55,720 nt of DNA from Mycobacterium sp. 1245805.9 (GTDB lineage Bacteria > Actinomycetota > Actinomycetes > Mycobacteriales > Mycobacteriaceae). The DNA lies in the NCBI RefSeq assembly GCF_001672915.1, contig NZ_LZKR01000094.1, positions 1 to 55,720 of the forward strand. Reading direction: 5' to 3'. Position numbers and translations under genes: made by a program. This document shows, piece by piece, positions 26,465 to 36,810 of the stretch (position 1 is its first letter; each line of letters begins with the position of its first letter). Below the pieces are notes generated by a model. The model worked only from the letters and a program-made list of their open reading frames with translations, had not been told where the DNA came from and searched no databases.

Positions 26465-27946
26465 TCATCGGGCTCGTCGAGGACGCCCATTCTTGAGGTG
26501 GGCGATGCCGGCCAAGGATGTCGCACCTAAGGCCGCAGATATCACGATCATCCATACCGGTGCCTGGCTCGACGCCACCACCGCGCATAGCCAGCCCACG
26601 ACGCCGCCGACCGCTGCAACGGCGAGGAGTTCGGGCCAGGCATAGCGATGCGCCCATCGAAGCGCCAAAGTTGGCAACAGTAGCGCGATCGAGGCGACCA
26701 GCGCCATAACCGCCGCCCGCACGGATGTGGGCACGTCGAACTTGCCGCCAAGCGTGTTCGACACGCTGAACGCACCCAGTAGCGCGCCAAGAAGGCTCGT
26801 CTGCAGCACGGCGAGCAAGTTCGCCGTTCGTCCGTGCGCAGCTGAAATTTGTTGCAGGCGAAGGTCGGTGAGCTTTTGCGCCTCGGCCACGCGTTCGCGG
26901 CACGACTCCAGATACGCGATCTCGTGATCAACTCGATGGAGAAGCCAGTCCGCCAGGCCCAGCTCGCGGGCGAATGGCGAAGTGTTTGACAGGGCTGTGT
27001 CAACGTCGGTCGGCTGATATTCGCGCAGATTGTGGGCGGCGATCTCGACGGTCTGATGCAGATCTCGCAGACGTGTGATCGAGATCAGAAGGCCCGCGGC
27101 CTCGCCCTGAGCGCGACCCAGCCGGCTCTGCGCGTCGATCAACTCACTCGCGGATGCGGCCTCCGTCTCGAATTGTTGATGAAGCGCAAACATTTCGGCG
27201 AGGTCATCGTCGAGTCTGCGTTCTTGTTCGCGCAATTCCGAGATGCCCCGCTGAAACACGTTGACCTCAAAGCGAAGCTTGCTCGCATGCACGAAGTAGC
27301 GCACCAAGGGTCCGGCGTCGTCGTTCTCGCCTGTCAGCCAACACCATTCGCTCAACACGGTGGCGTTGGAGTCGTCAGTCAGCGCGACGACTGAACGCCC
27401 CCACGACGACTCTCGGTCCCACAGCGCAATTCCCGGCTCGACAACAGCAGACAATTCAAGTCCTGAGCCTGCGTGGTCGGCCTGCAACTTGCGGACAGTG
27501 CCGCCGGCTCTCGCCGCCAACACGGTGGCCGGTTGGTCGCCGACGCCGGTGAATAGGTGCACTGCGCCCAACGCGCCGATGAGCTGATCGCCGCCGGTGG
27601 CATCGCGCCACGCTGTCGACAAGTTGGTCCATGCGTCTTCGACGTCGGTCGTCGGCGCGCGCAGCCTGATGGCAACCGCCGCAACGTCATGCGCAGTAAA
27701 TACGAATGCGGCGTTTTGCGCGTCGGCATCGGTTTTGCCCGCCAGCACGCGGAACCACACGTCGTCGATGGGCAGCTCGTCTGGCGGCTCGATGGGGACG
27801 TCATGATCGGCGAGGGGCTCGGTGATCCCGATCTTCGATGCCGCCATCCAAGTCTTCCGCAGGGCCCTGTCGAGACTACCCACGCCAGGTAAAAGCGGCA
27901 CGAATACGAAAACGTGAAGTGCGTGACCGCGGATGCTGATCGTCAC
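26465..27946 (-). CDS. CATRA-like conflict-system protein, membrane anchored
   Basis: The 493-residue product resembles the caspase/TPR-repeat-associated (CATRA) proteins of predicted bacterial conflict systems. The N-terminus reads LHVFVFVPLLPG…ALRKTW, followed by an alpha/beta region (FVFTAHDVAAVAIRL, AWTNLSTAW, ALGAVHLFTG). The C-half is helical with HASKLRFEVNVFQRG and a coiled-coil-like stretch (ISELREQERRLDDDLAEMF), and ends in three or four membrane segments. The start was set at GTG 27946, 8 bases after GGAAGG and 4 bases after the stop of its partner gene; the longer frame to 28102 lies inside that partner. No caspase or TPR gene is adjacent. The family call is from recalled sequence pattern, not a search. 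Confidence 0.7.
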   Translation of the reverse strand: MTISIRGHALHVFVFVPLLPGVGSLDRALRKTWMAASKIGITEPLADHDVPIEPPDELPIDDVWFRVLAGKTDADAQNAAFVFTAHDVAAVAIRLRAPTTDVEDAWTNLSTAWRDATGGDQLIGALGAVHLFTGVGDQPATVLAARAGGTVRKLQADHAGSGLELSAVVEPGIALWDRESSWGRSVVALTDDSNATVLSEWCWLTGENDDAGPLVRYFVHASKLRFEVNVFQRGISELREQERRLDDDLAEMFALHQQFETEAASASELIDAQSRLGRAQGEAAGLLISITRLRDLHQTVEIAAHNLREYQPTDVDTALSNTSPFARELGLADWLLHRVDHEIAYLESCRERVAEAQKLTDLRLQQISAAHGRTANLLAVLQTSLLGALLGAFSVSNTLGGKFDVPTSVRAAVMALVASIALLLPTLALRWAHRYAWPELLAVAAVGGVVGWLCAVVASSQAPVWMIVISAALGATSLAGIAHLKNGRPRRAR

Positions 27947-27950
27947 GAGA

Positions 27951-28643
27951 TCAACCTTCCGCGGAGCGGAAGCCGCCGCGGGCAGAAAGCGTGTCCACCA
28001 AGCGATTGGCGAACTCGCGTATCTCCTGCGGGGGCGGGACTTCGATGTCGACAGCTGCGTCGAGAACACCCACCGGCATCGCAGGCCGCTCGGCGGGCGC
28101 ACCGCTGATCCGCGACTGCCGCCTTCGGATCGTTACCGCGATGAGCGCCGCACCAATAATCGCGAGCAGTACGCCTCCGAGCACCAATCCGATCAACCCC
28201 GCATGGAGTGACGTGGCCGGCCCCGGGGGTGCGGGCGAAGGGGGCGCCGGTGTCGTTGCAACCGAACGTTTTAAAAGGCTGGTCCCGACTGCGAAGACGC
28301 CGAGCAGGCCCACTACCACCGCCGCGACAGCGCTCAGAAGTATGGCTGGAGAAAACCGTGCGACACGCGGGGCATTGCCGCGCGAGAGCTCAGCCCGAAG
28401 TGGGGGTGCCCCAAGTGGGGGCGCCGCTCTTACCGCGGACTCTCCGTCCGATCCCGCCAGATCGGCGAGGTAATTGAGCGCTTCCGTCAGTGCGGCGGTG
28501 TCGTCATGTTTGGTTGCCCAGTCGATCTCGTGGAAGCGAGCGTCAACGACCGACCACTGAGAGGGGGACAACTGAAGCCTGACGACATGGTTGATTGCGC
28601 TCTGGGTCTCTTCGAGCAGCTCCTTCGGCAACTCACTCGCCAC
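27951..28643 (-). CDS. CATRA-associated small-protein-like membrane protein
   Basis: The first ~65 of 230 residues (LPKELLEETQSAINHVV, LSPSQWSVVDARFHEID, AALTEALNYLADLAG) resemble the small helical protein encoded beside CATRA genes in predicted conflict systems. A linker leads to a first membrane helix (about 96-122) and, after a Pro-rich loop, to a second (about 143-168), then a basic segment and a short cytoplasmic tail. It is the first gene of a two-gene unit; its stop is 4 bases before the CATRA-like start. It is divergent from the kinase-MurQ gene, with about 90 bases between them. The typical family protein is soluble, so the two membrane helices are unusual. Confidence 0.65.
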   Translation of the reverse strand: MASELPKELLEETQSAINHVVRLQLSPSQWSVVDARFHEIDWATKHDDTAALTEALNYLADLAGSDGESAVRAAPPLGAPPLRAELSRGNAPRVARFSPAILLSAVAAVVVGLLGVFAVGTSLLKRSVATTPAPPSPAPPGPATSLHAGLIGLVLGGVLLAIIGAALIAVTIRRRQSRISGAPAERPAMPVGVLDAAVDIEVPPPQEIREFANRLVDTLSARGGFRSAEG

Positions 28644-28740
28644 AAAGGCAAATCGTACGGCTCTTGCTGGTGATTTGCGGCGCGAACAATTGGCGAAAGC
28701 GGCGGGTTCGGACCGGCGCCCTCATGCAAATATGGGTCCA

Positions 28741-30447
28741 ATGATCCTCGCCATCGACCTGGGCAAGACGCGGTGTCGGGCGTCCGGGGGCGGCCGGCGG
28801 GCCGAGGGGCCAGGCGCGCCGGGGCTCGCGGCGCCCGGCGGCGTGCGGGCCGCGGAGGCGGCGATCGTGGCCGTCGCGCGAGATTTCGGCCGCGTCGACG
28901 AGGTGATCGTGGGGGCCGCCGGCGCTCTGAACGCGCCGGACGCGGCGCGCGCGCTGGCCGACGCGCTGCTGACGTCGCTGCGGGCCGAGCGGGTCGCCGT
29001 GACAGGTGACAGCGTGATCGCGCACGCGGGGGCGCTGGACGGGAAGCCGGGCGTCGTGCTGATCGCCGGCACCGGGGTCGTGGCGCTGGCCATCGATGCG
29101 GACGGCGCGCTGCGAACCGCCGACGGCTGGGGCCCGTGGCTGGGCGACGAGGGCGGTGGCGCGTGGATCGGAGCCGCGGGCCTGCGCGCGGCGCTGCGCG
29201 CCCACGACGGCCGCGGCCCGTCCACCGCCCTGCTCGACGCGGCCCGCGCCCGGTTCGGGGCGCCGGAATCCTGGCCGGCGCAGCTCACGGACGCGGCGGC
29301 GGTCGCGTCGTTCGCGCCCGCCGTCCTCGCCGCGGACGACGACCCGGTGGCGTCGGCGATCGTCGGCGCCGCCGCCGAGGCACTCGCCGCGACCGCCCGC
29401 GCGGCCGGGGATGGGCCGGTCGCGATGGTCGGCGGCCTGGCCGGGATGGAGGCGCTGCGCAAACAGCTCGACTTGATCCCGGCCGCCGGCGACGCGCTCG
29501 ACGGCGCGCTGCGACTCGGCGCGATTCACGAGCCGCACGTGATCCGCGTGCAGGCGGCCGTCCGGCAGGGCCTCGACGCCCTCGCCACCGAGGCCGTCCG
29601 TCCCGGCCTCGACGACCTCGACCTGCGGCCGGTCGGCGAGGTCGTGGCGCTGCTCGTCGCCGCGGAGGGCGAGGCGCATGGAGCGGTTGCGGCGGCGGTT
29701 CCGCGGATCGTGGCCGCGGCCGAGGCCATCGTCGCGCGGCTCGAGCGGGGAGGCCGCCTGATCTATGCCGGCGCCGGGACGCCCGGCCGTCTGGGAGTGC
29801 TGGACGCGGCTGAGTGCGGGCCGACGTTCGGCACCGACCTCGTTCGTGGCGTCATCGCCGGCGGGAGCGCGGCGTTGACCGAGGCGATCGAGGGCGCGGA
29901 GGACGCGTTCGACCCGGCCGACCTCGCCGATCTCACCGCCGCCGACGCGCTGGTCGGGGTCACGGCGTCGGGCCGAACGCCGTACGTGCTCGGGGCGCTC
30001 GAGCATGCCCGCGCGGCGGGAGCGCTGACGGTCGCGATCGTCAACAACCCGGGCAGCGAGGCGTCTGCCGACGTGGTGATCGAGCTGCTGACCGGGCCGG
30101 AGGTGCTCGCCGGCTCGACCCGGCTGACCGCGGGGACGGCACAGAAGGTGGTGCTCAACGCGCTGTCAACCAGCGTCATGATCGCGCTCGGCAAAGCCTA
30201 CGGACCGCGGATGGTCGATGTCCGCGCCACCAGCGCCAAGTTGCGTCGCCGCGCCGTGCGGATCGTCCGCGACGCGGCCGGGGTCGACGAAGAGTCTGCG
30301 GTCGCGGCTCTCGCCGGCGCGGGCGGTCACGCCAAGACGGCGATTGTCGCGCTGCTCGCTGGCGTCGACGCGGCCGAGGCCGCCCTGCGGCTGGACCGCG
30401 CCCGCGGACGCGTGCGGGACGCGCTCAATGGGCAGGTACCGCAATGA
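28741..30447 (+). CDS. Sugar kinase-MurQ fusion (MurNAc/GlcNAc kinase plus MurNAc-6-P etherase)
   Basis: The 568-residue product joins two recycling enzymes. Residues 1-~270 form a BadF/BadG-type sugar kinase (IDLGKTRCRA phosphate-1 loop, LIAGTGVVALAI phosphate-2 loop, DEGGGAWIG). Residues ~280-568 are a MurQ-type SIS-domain etherase (RLIYAGAGTPGRLGVLDAAE, GVTASGRTPYVLGALEHA, MVDVRATSAKLRRRAVRIV). Together they would phosphorylate N-acetylmuramic acid and then split off lactate to give GlcNAc-6-phosphate. The usual GAGTSGRLG reads GAGTPGRLG, and CPPTFG reads CGPTFG, so activity is not certain. ATG 28732 is an alternative start. The next gene is a serine-hydrolase lipoprotein 85 bases downstream. 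Confidence 0.88.
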   Translation: MILAIDLGKTRCRASGGGRRAEGPGAPGLAAPGGVRAAEAAIVAVARDFGRVDEVIVGAAGALNAPDAARALADALLTSLRAERVAVTGDSVIAHAGALDGKPGVVLIAGTGVVALAIDADGALRTADGWGPWLGDEGGGAWIGAAGLRAALRAHDGRGPSTALLDAARARFGAPESWPAQLTDAAAVASFAPAVLAADDDPVASAIVGAAAEALAATARAAGDGPVAMVGGLAGMEALRKQLDLIPAAGDALDGALRLGAIHEPHVIRVQAAVRQGLDALATEAVRPGLDDLDLRPVGEVVALLVAAEGEAHGAVAAAVPRIVAAAEAIVARLERGGRLIYAGAGTPGRLGVLDAAECGPTFGTDLVRGVIAGGSAALTEAIEGAEDAFDPADLADLTAADALVGVTASGRTPYVLGALEHARAAGALTVAIVNNPGSEASADVVIELLTGPEVLAGSTRLTAGTAQKVVLNALSTSVMIALGKAYGPRMVDVRATSAKLRRRAVRIVRDAAGVDEESAVAALAGAGGHAKTAIVALLAGVDAAEAALRLDRARGRVRDALNGQVPQ

Positions 30448-30532
30448 AATCCCCGGCGCCACCGACCATCTGGCCCAGGCCGCGCTCCTTGACAAGCCGT
30501 GCCGCCGGACCCAGCATCATGGCGGGATCATC

Positions 30533-32068
30533 ATGAAGCGCATGCGAAGGGCCATCGCCGTCGGAGCCGTCGTGCTCGTGGCGGGCTGCTCGCATGCCCA
30601 TATATCGCAGACGGCTGTAGTCGACAGTTCGCAACCGACGCCAACGCCGATTCCAACGCCGGTGCCCGCCGCGGTTCCCGCGCCCAACGTCCCAACCGTT
30701 TCCAAGCCGCCCGACGCGGCTCCCGCGCCCGATTTCGCGACGGTGTCCAAGCTGATCAACGATGCGATTGCGGCGAACCGGATGCCCGGTGCCGTGGTCG
30801 TGATCGGACATGCCGGACAGATCGTCTTCCACCAGGCGTATGGCTCGCGCAAGCTCGCCGGTGAACCCGGGCTGGACGGATCGCCCGCACCGGCCGAGCC
30901 GATGACCGAGGACACGCTCTTCGACATGGCGTCCCTGACGAAGATCCTCGCGACGGCGCCGGCCGTCATGCAGCTATACGAACAGGGCAAGGTTCAGTTC
31001 GACGACCCGGTGCAGCAGTACCTGCCTGAGTTCAACACAGTGGACGACCCACGGCGCGCAAAGGTGACCGTTCGCATGTTGCTGACGCACACTTCAGGCG
31101 AGACGGGCGACGTCGAACTCAAAGATCCATGGGGGCTGGACGGAGCGGACAAAGCGGAAGGCATCCATCGTGCGCTCACGACGCCGCTGGAGTCGGATCC
31201 CGGCGGGGTTTTCCGCTACTCCGACATCAACTTCATCCTGCTCGGTGCGCTGATCGAGAAAATCACCGGCGAGGCGGAAGACGATTACGTCGCCGAACAT
31301 GTGCTCGCACCGCTCGGCATGCAAGACACCCGCTACCTCCCCGCGGACAAAGCCTGCGGCCCGCACACGGTCCGGGGAGCCGCGATCGGTTGGGCTGGCC
31401 CGTCAACCGGGAACGGATGTCCCGCGGGCACGTGGAGCACGGATCTCTTGCCGCGCATCGCGCCAACGGCGCGTGACGAAGAGGGCCGGGCCGATCCGGG
31501 CAAGAATCCCGATCTCGACTACCTGCTTCGGGGCACCGTGCAGGACACCACGGCGCGGCGCATGGGGGGTGTGGCCGGGCATGCCGGCGTGTTCTCGACG
31601 GCGCACGATGTGGGCATTTACGCGCAGTCGCTGCTCGATCGGCTTGCCGGCCGCCCGAGCGAATTTCCCTTGGCGCAAACGACTTTGGAGCTGATGACCA
31701 CTCCCCAGCAGCCCGGCCACACGGCCCAGCAGCTCCAGGCGGCCAACGATGCCGCCCGCCAAGCCATCGCAATGAGGCGAAGCCCCACATATCCGCTGCT
31801 CGCCGCGCACTATCCGGCGATCGCGGGGCAAAATCTGCGCGGCTTTGGCTGGGACATCGATACCCCCCTTTCCATGCCGCGAGGCATGATCTTCCCGATC
31901 GGCAGCTTCGGCCACACCGGTTTCACCGGAACCTCACTCTGGCTCGACCCGCGGTCCGATACCTACGTGGTTCTGCTCACCAACTCGATCCACACGCGGG
32001 GCAGTGAACCGATCTCGGATGTGCGCGGCGAAGTGGCGACGGCGGCCGCGCGCGCGTTGGGTCTTTAA
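30533..32068 (+). CDS. Serine beta-lactamase-like hydrolase, lipoprotein (YbbE-like)
   Basis: The 511-residue product begins with a lipoprotein signal (RRAIAVGAVVLVAGC, acylated Cys19) and a Pro/Thr-rich linker. It continues as a class C beta-lactamase/penicillin-binding fold with Ser-x-x-Lys in SLTKI, the Tyr motif in YSDINF and the third motif HTG in FGHTGFTG. Such enzymes hydrolyse peptidoglycan peptides or esters outside the membrane. In Bacillus subtilis a similar protein (YbbE) is encoded with MurQ and MurNAc salvage genes, so its place behind the MurQ fusion suggests the same pathway. Clinical beta-lactamase activity is not implied. ATG 30533 fits the signal peptide; the longer frame upstream overlaps murQ. 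Confidence 0.87.
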   Translation: MKRMRRAIAVGAVVLVAGCSHAHISQTAVVDSSQPTPTPIPTPVPAAVPAPNVPTVSKPPDAAPAPDFATVSKLINDAIAANRMPGAVVVIGHAGQIVFHQAYGSRKLAGEPGLDGSPAPAEPMTEDTLFDMASLTKILATAPAVMQLYEQGKVQFDDPVQQYLPEFNTVDDPRRAKVTVRMLLTHTSGETGDVELKDPWGLDGADKAEGIHRALTTPLESDPGGVFRYSDINFILLGALIEKITGEAEDDYVAEHVLAPLGMQDTRYLPADKACGPHTVRGAAIGWAGPSTGNGCPAGTWSTDLLPRIAPTARDEEGRADPGKNPDLDYLLRGTVQDTTARRMGGVAGHAGVFSTAHDVGIYAQSLLDRLAGRPSEFPLAQTTLELMTTPQQPGHTAQQLQAANDAARQAIAMRRSPTYPLLAAHYPAIAGQNLRGFGWDIDTPLSMPRGMIFPIGSFGHTGFTGTSLWLDPRSDTYVVLLTNSIHTRGSEPISDVRGEVATAAARALGL

Positions 32069-32075
32069 GGGACCT

Positions 32076-32810
32076 CTAGGTCCGCTCGAAGTGCTGATAG
32101 TCCAGGGGGGCCGTCCACTCGCCACCCCACCGCCAACCCCGGTCCGTGAAGGCGTGCACCGCCGGGTCGCCGACGTGTAGGAGTCCCGGGTCGGTGCGGG
32201 TGCGGTCCAGGTAAGCCGCCGCGTTCCGGGGTTCGAAATACCCGCTGGCGTAGAGGCACGGGTTGACCAGCGTGTTGATATCGATGGCGCGCCCGTAAGC
32301 GTGTGGCGACCACTGATCGGTTCCGGGGATCAGTCGGCAGTTGAAGGCCGACGTGTTGTTGTCCTCCATCGACAATTCGTCGTCGGCGTCCGCATAGTGG
32401 TCGACCGTCTGCATTTTTTCGATCGGGTAGCCCAGCCGGAAGAGCTGCCCGAAGATCGCGACGACGTCCGCCGCCAGGTCTTCATGCACGACGAGCTGGC
32501 CGCGGTGGGTCTGGCCGTCGAACCCGACGTAGTCGACGCCGACCCGGCGCAGCTGCTCGGGTTCGACGGGACAACCCGGCCGCCAGGTCGTACCGAGTTC
32601 CGCGGCAGTGACCGGCTCCACCGTCGCACCTGCGGATGTTGGTGGCGCGCTCGCCGACGGCGGGGCGGCGGGTGACGACGACGCGGCGGCTGACACCGAC
32701 GGAGATGCTGTGGCCGCATGCGGCGGGGGCGCGGCGGCGCATTGCACCAGCACGACACCGGCCGCGAGCACTTCCGCCAGCACGGCCCATGGCCGCTTGA
32801 AGGGCGTCAA
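32076..32810 (-). CDS. Exported M15-family peptidase (D-Ala-D-Ala carboxypeptidase/endopeptidase-like)
   Basis: The 244-residue product has a signal sequence (TPFKRPWAVLAEVLAAGVVLVQC), an Ala/Ser/Pro-rich linker and a C-terminal VanY/M15-type zinc peptidase with SPHAYGRAIDIN (His and Asp ligands) and the last ligand in DYQHFE. It would cut stem peptides of peptidoglycan. TTG 32810 was chosen because GGTGAGGA precedes it and a basic-then-hydrophobic signal follows; an upstream TTG at 32888 is possible. It is convergent with the serine hydrolase, 7 bases apart. Confidence 0.8.
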   Translation of the reverse strand: MTPFKRPWAVLAEVLAAGVVLVQCAAAPPPHAATASPSVSAAASSSPAAPPSASAPPTSAGATVEPVTAAELGTTWRPGCPVEPEQLRRVGVDYVGFDGQTHRGQLVVHEDLAADVVAIFGQLFRLGYPIEKMQTVDHYADADDELSMEDNNTSAFNCRLIPGTDQWSPHAYGRAIDINTLVNPCLYASGYFEPRNAAAYLDRTRTDPGLLHVGDPAVHAFTDRGWRWGGEWTAPLDYQHFERT

Positions 32811-32936
32811 TCGAAATGAGTCCTCACCGCTACCCCGGACAAGTCCGTGCAACGCTACCGTTGCGCTGCAGCAGAAGTGGGTAAACAAACGCCATCAGAT
32901 TTGCCAATCACGTCAGTAATCGGAAGGTGGCATCGG

Positions 32937-33305
32937 ATGGCTGGTCACGAAGGGGGCCGATGGGACGTCGGCACCAAGGACGACGCGGTCTACCTCCAGC
33001 GCGTCTCTGAGAGCGACGAGCGGTTATTCGACGACTTGTTGGCGGCCGACGAGGCCCGCGAATTAAGTGGGCTGTTGACGAAATACGCAGACAAGGTCGA
33101 CAAGTCCAAGGACTCCGACAAATCCGACGACTCCGATAAGTCGGAGGACTCGGACAAGTCCGAGGATTCCGACAAATCCGAGGACTCGGACAAATCCGAG
33201 GACTCCGACAAGTCCGAGGACTCCGACAAGTCCGAGGATTCCGACAAGGCCGAGGACTCCGACAAGGCCGACGACTCCGAGGACGGCGACGAGTCGTCAG
33301 ATTAG
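32937..33305 (+). CDS. Acidic DSDKSE-repeat protein
   Basis: This 122-residue protein has a normal-looking N-terminal domain of about 55 residues (GRWDVGTKDDAVYLQRVS, ELSGLLTKYADKV). It is followed by nine copies of a six-residue unit of the type DSDKSE (residues 59-112) and the tail DDSEDGDESSD. There is no signal peptide or membrane segment. The tail should be disordered and highly charged. GGAAGG lies before ATG 32937. The function is unknown; such tails can bind basic proteins or cations, but that is speculation. Confidence 0.75.
   Translation: MAGHEGGRWDVGTKDDAVYLQRVSESDERLFDDLLAADEARELSGLLTKYADKVDKSKDSDKSDDSDKSEDSDKSEDSDKSEDSDKSEDSDKSEDSDKSEDSDKAEDSDKADDSEDGDESSD
33111..33272 (+). repeat. 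18-bp tandem repeat, nine units
   Basis: Nine in-frame units of the form GAC TCC GAC AAG TCC GAG with silent changes at third positions encode DSDKS(E/D) or DSDKA(E/D). The codon-level variation shows the array is not very recent. It is a likely length-variable locus. Confidence 0.9.
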
Positions 33306-33318
33306 CGGAACCAGTTCG

Positions 33319-35175
33319 TCAAACCTCTGTCTCTTGCGCCCACCTCGGCCGGCGAGCTTCTCGGCTGTGCGGCGAACGCGCCGCGGCCAGTGTCGCCGCG
33401 CTCCCGCCGTTGATCGCGGTCAGCGGCGGCGGCTGGCCCTTGCGCAGCGTCGCGATCAGCTCGCGGTACGGGCCGATCAGGTAGACGGTGTCGCCCGCTT
33501 GCAGTCGGGCGTCGCGGCGGGGCCGCAGTCTGATCGGCCCTTCCGGGCGGATGATCGCGATCACGCGGGTTTGCGTGGACATGTGCATCATCGTCAGCCC
33601 GTCCAGCTCGCTGCCCTCCGCCACGAGCATCCCGCCCACCATGAACGAGCGCTGTCCCACCCAGAACGTCCCCAACACCTGCAGCCCCATCGCTGCGCCG
33701 ATGAACCAGGGCGCGGCCAGGTCGACGATCGACCGCACGTTTTCGAAGCCGAACCGCTGATTCACCGCGGTACCCAGGGCGCGGCCTTGAACCCGCATGA
33801 CGATGGGCGTCTTGGTGTCGGATCCGAGGATCTCGAGCAGCACGATCCCGGTCTCGATGTTCTCCATGTCGTCGCTGGTCACCACCGCCACCCCACGGGC
33901 GCGGTCGACGCGCGCCGATTCCAGCGTCTGGCGCATCGCCGGATCTCCGAAGATCACCGGGACGTCGAGTTCCGCCGCGGTCGGCAGGAAGCGGTTGTTC
34001 TCGTCCTTCTCGATGACCAGGACGTCATAGCCGGCCGCGGCCAGGTCGCTGACGACGCGGATCCCGACGGAGCCGAGGCCGATGACGACGACGTGGTCGC
34101 GCATTTGCCGGGCCCGCCGGAGTCCGGCCAACTGGACGAAGCGGCGCGACAGCAGCAGGTCCGCCAGGAACGCGACGAGAATGGCGGTGACGATCGCGCC
34201 GCTGAACATCAACCCGACCGCGAACAGTCGCAGCCAAACGGATTGTTGGGTGAAGTTGAACTCGCCATAGCCCACGGTGGTGATCGTCTCGGAGGTGAAG
34301 TACAGGGCGTCGACCCACGACATCCGCGGGTTCCGATAGCTGAAGTGCACCACCGCTGTCGAACCGAGCGTGAGGAATAGCGCGAATCCCAACGAGGGAT
34401 AAAGCATTGGGTTGATGTCGTCGCGCATGGCGCGCGTGGCATCGATTATGCGCCGCGCCCGGGAGTGGCGAGAGCGCGTCGCTGTCGCGGAGGGCACCTT
34501 GATCCCACGGGCTTCCAATTCGTCTTTGACGCCGATCATCGACGTCCAGTCGCCGGCGTAGACCCGCTGATCCCGTCCCGGGCAGGGCACCACCTCGCCG
34601 GGGGCGGGTGACTTCTTGCCGTGGACCACCGCCACCGGCGCGAGGTCGCCGTAGAGCTCGCGCAGGGTGCCGTCGTGCGGTGCCTCGGCTCCCCAGACAA
34701 CGAATTCGATACCGGCCGTGTCGAACTGGTGCGCATTACGCGACAGAACCGCCTCGACGAGGGATGGCGTCGCGAGCTCGGCGACGTCCAAGATCGCGCC
34801 GGGGCCGTTGACCGTCGACACCGCTTCGCGCAGCACGTCATTGGCCAGCCGGGCCACCACGCGAACGTCCGGGCTGTATTGCCGTGCAAGTAAAGCGATT
34901 TCGAGATTCACGGCATCATTGGGACCGGCGCAGACGACCGCGCGTGCTCGATGCACCCCGGCGCCGAGAAGGTCGGCAGCGGTGTTGATCTTGATGATCC
35001 GCGCGCCGGCGCCCCGCAGCTCCTCGGCGATGGTTCTCGACAGAGCGTCGTCACCGGCGACGATGATTTCGCGATGCATGATCTCGCGCGCAGGGTGGGA
35101 AACGGGTTGCTCCATGCGCCCGTCAAGATGGCCGATTTGTGGCCGGAGCCCGGGGACCGACGACATCGTCTTCAT
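33319..35175 (-). CDS. RCK-ion channel-RCK fusion protein (TrkA-N/potassium channel)
   Basis: The 618-residue product has a cytoplasmic RCK/TrkA-N nucleotide-binding domain first (EIIVAGDDALSRTIAEELRG, residues ~35-200) and then a two-helix potassium-channel pore with the selectivity filter TTVGYGE around residue 303. A second RCK domain follows (HVVVIGLGSVGIRVV, residues ~360-480) and a TrkA-C-like end (LQAGDTVYLIGP). It would form a ligand-gated K+ channel regulated by NAD(H) or nucleotides. An N-terminal RCK before the pore is less common than the MthK order. It is divergent from glnA. Confidence 0.88.
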   Translation of the reverse strand: MKTMSSVPGLRPQIGHLDGRMEQPVSHPAREIMHREIIVAGDDALSRTIAEELRGAGARIIKINTAADLLGAGVHRARAVVCAGPNDAVNLEIALLARQYSPDVRVVARLANDVLREAVSTVNGPGAILDVAELATPSLVEAVLSRNAHQFDTAGIEFVVWGAEAPHDGTLRELYGDLAPVAVVHGKKSPAPGEVVPCPGRDQRVYAGDWTSMIGVKDELEARGIKVPSATATRSRHSRARRIIDATRAMRDDINPMLYPSLGFALFLTLGSTAVVHFSYRNPRMSWVDALYFTSETITTVGYGEFNFTQQSVWLRLFAVGLMFSGAIVTAILVAFLADLLLSRRFVQLAGLRRARQMRDHVVVIGLGSVGIRVVSDLAAAGYDVLVIEKDENNRFLPTAAELDVPVIFGDPAMRQTLESARVDRARGVAVVTSDDMENIETGIVLLEILGSDTKTPIVMRVQGRALGTAVNQRFGFENVRSIVDLAAPWFIGAAMGLQVLGTFWVGQRSFMVGGMLVAEGSELDGLTMMHMSTQTRVIAIIRPEGPIRLRPRRDARLQAGDTVYLIGPYRELIATLRKGQPPPLTAINGGSAATLAAARSPHSREARRPRWAQETEV

Positions 35176-35367
35176 GGTTCGGCCTTTCGTTTTTCGTTCC
35201 TATGACTATCGGCCACTGTGCCGGGTCATGCCACCGGAGGAGCGCGGATACAGAAAGTCCTGCGGTGCAACAGGTTCGACTCGGGCTTGTCACGCCGACG
35301 AAATAGTCGGGGTGTACAAAACGCTGGCGCGGTCCGCCGGGCGCCCCGTTAAGCGAAGGAGCATTCC

Positions 35368-36804
<1,437 letters not shown>

Positions 36805-36810
36805 ACCTGG

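Noticed and set aside
28633..30006. 457-codon minus-strand frame inside the kinase-MurQ gene
   Set aside because: Arg-rich, no motif, and the plus strand encodes two clear enzyme domains.
33111..33272. Possible CRISPR array from regular repeats
   Set aside because: Repeats are contiguous 18-bp in-frame codon repeats with no spacers, so it is a coding tandem repeat.
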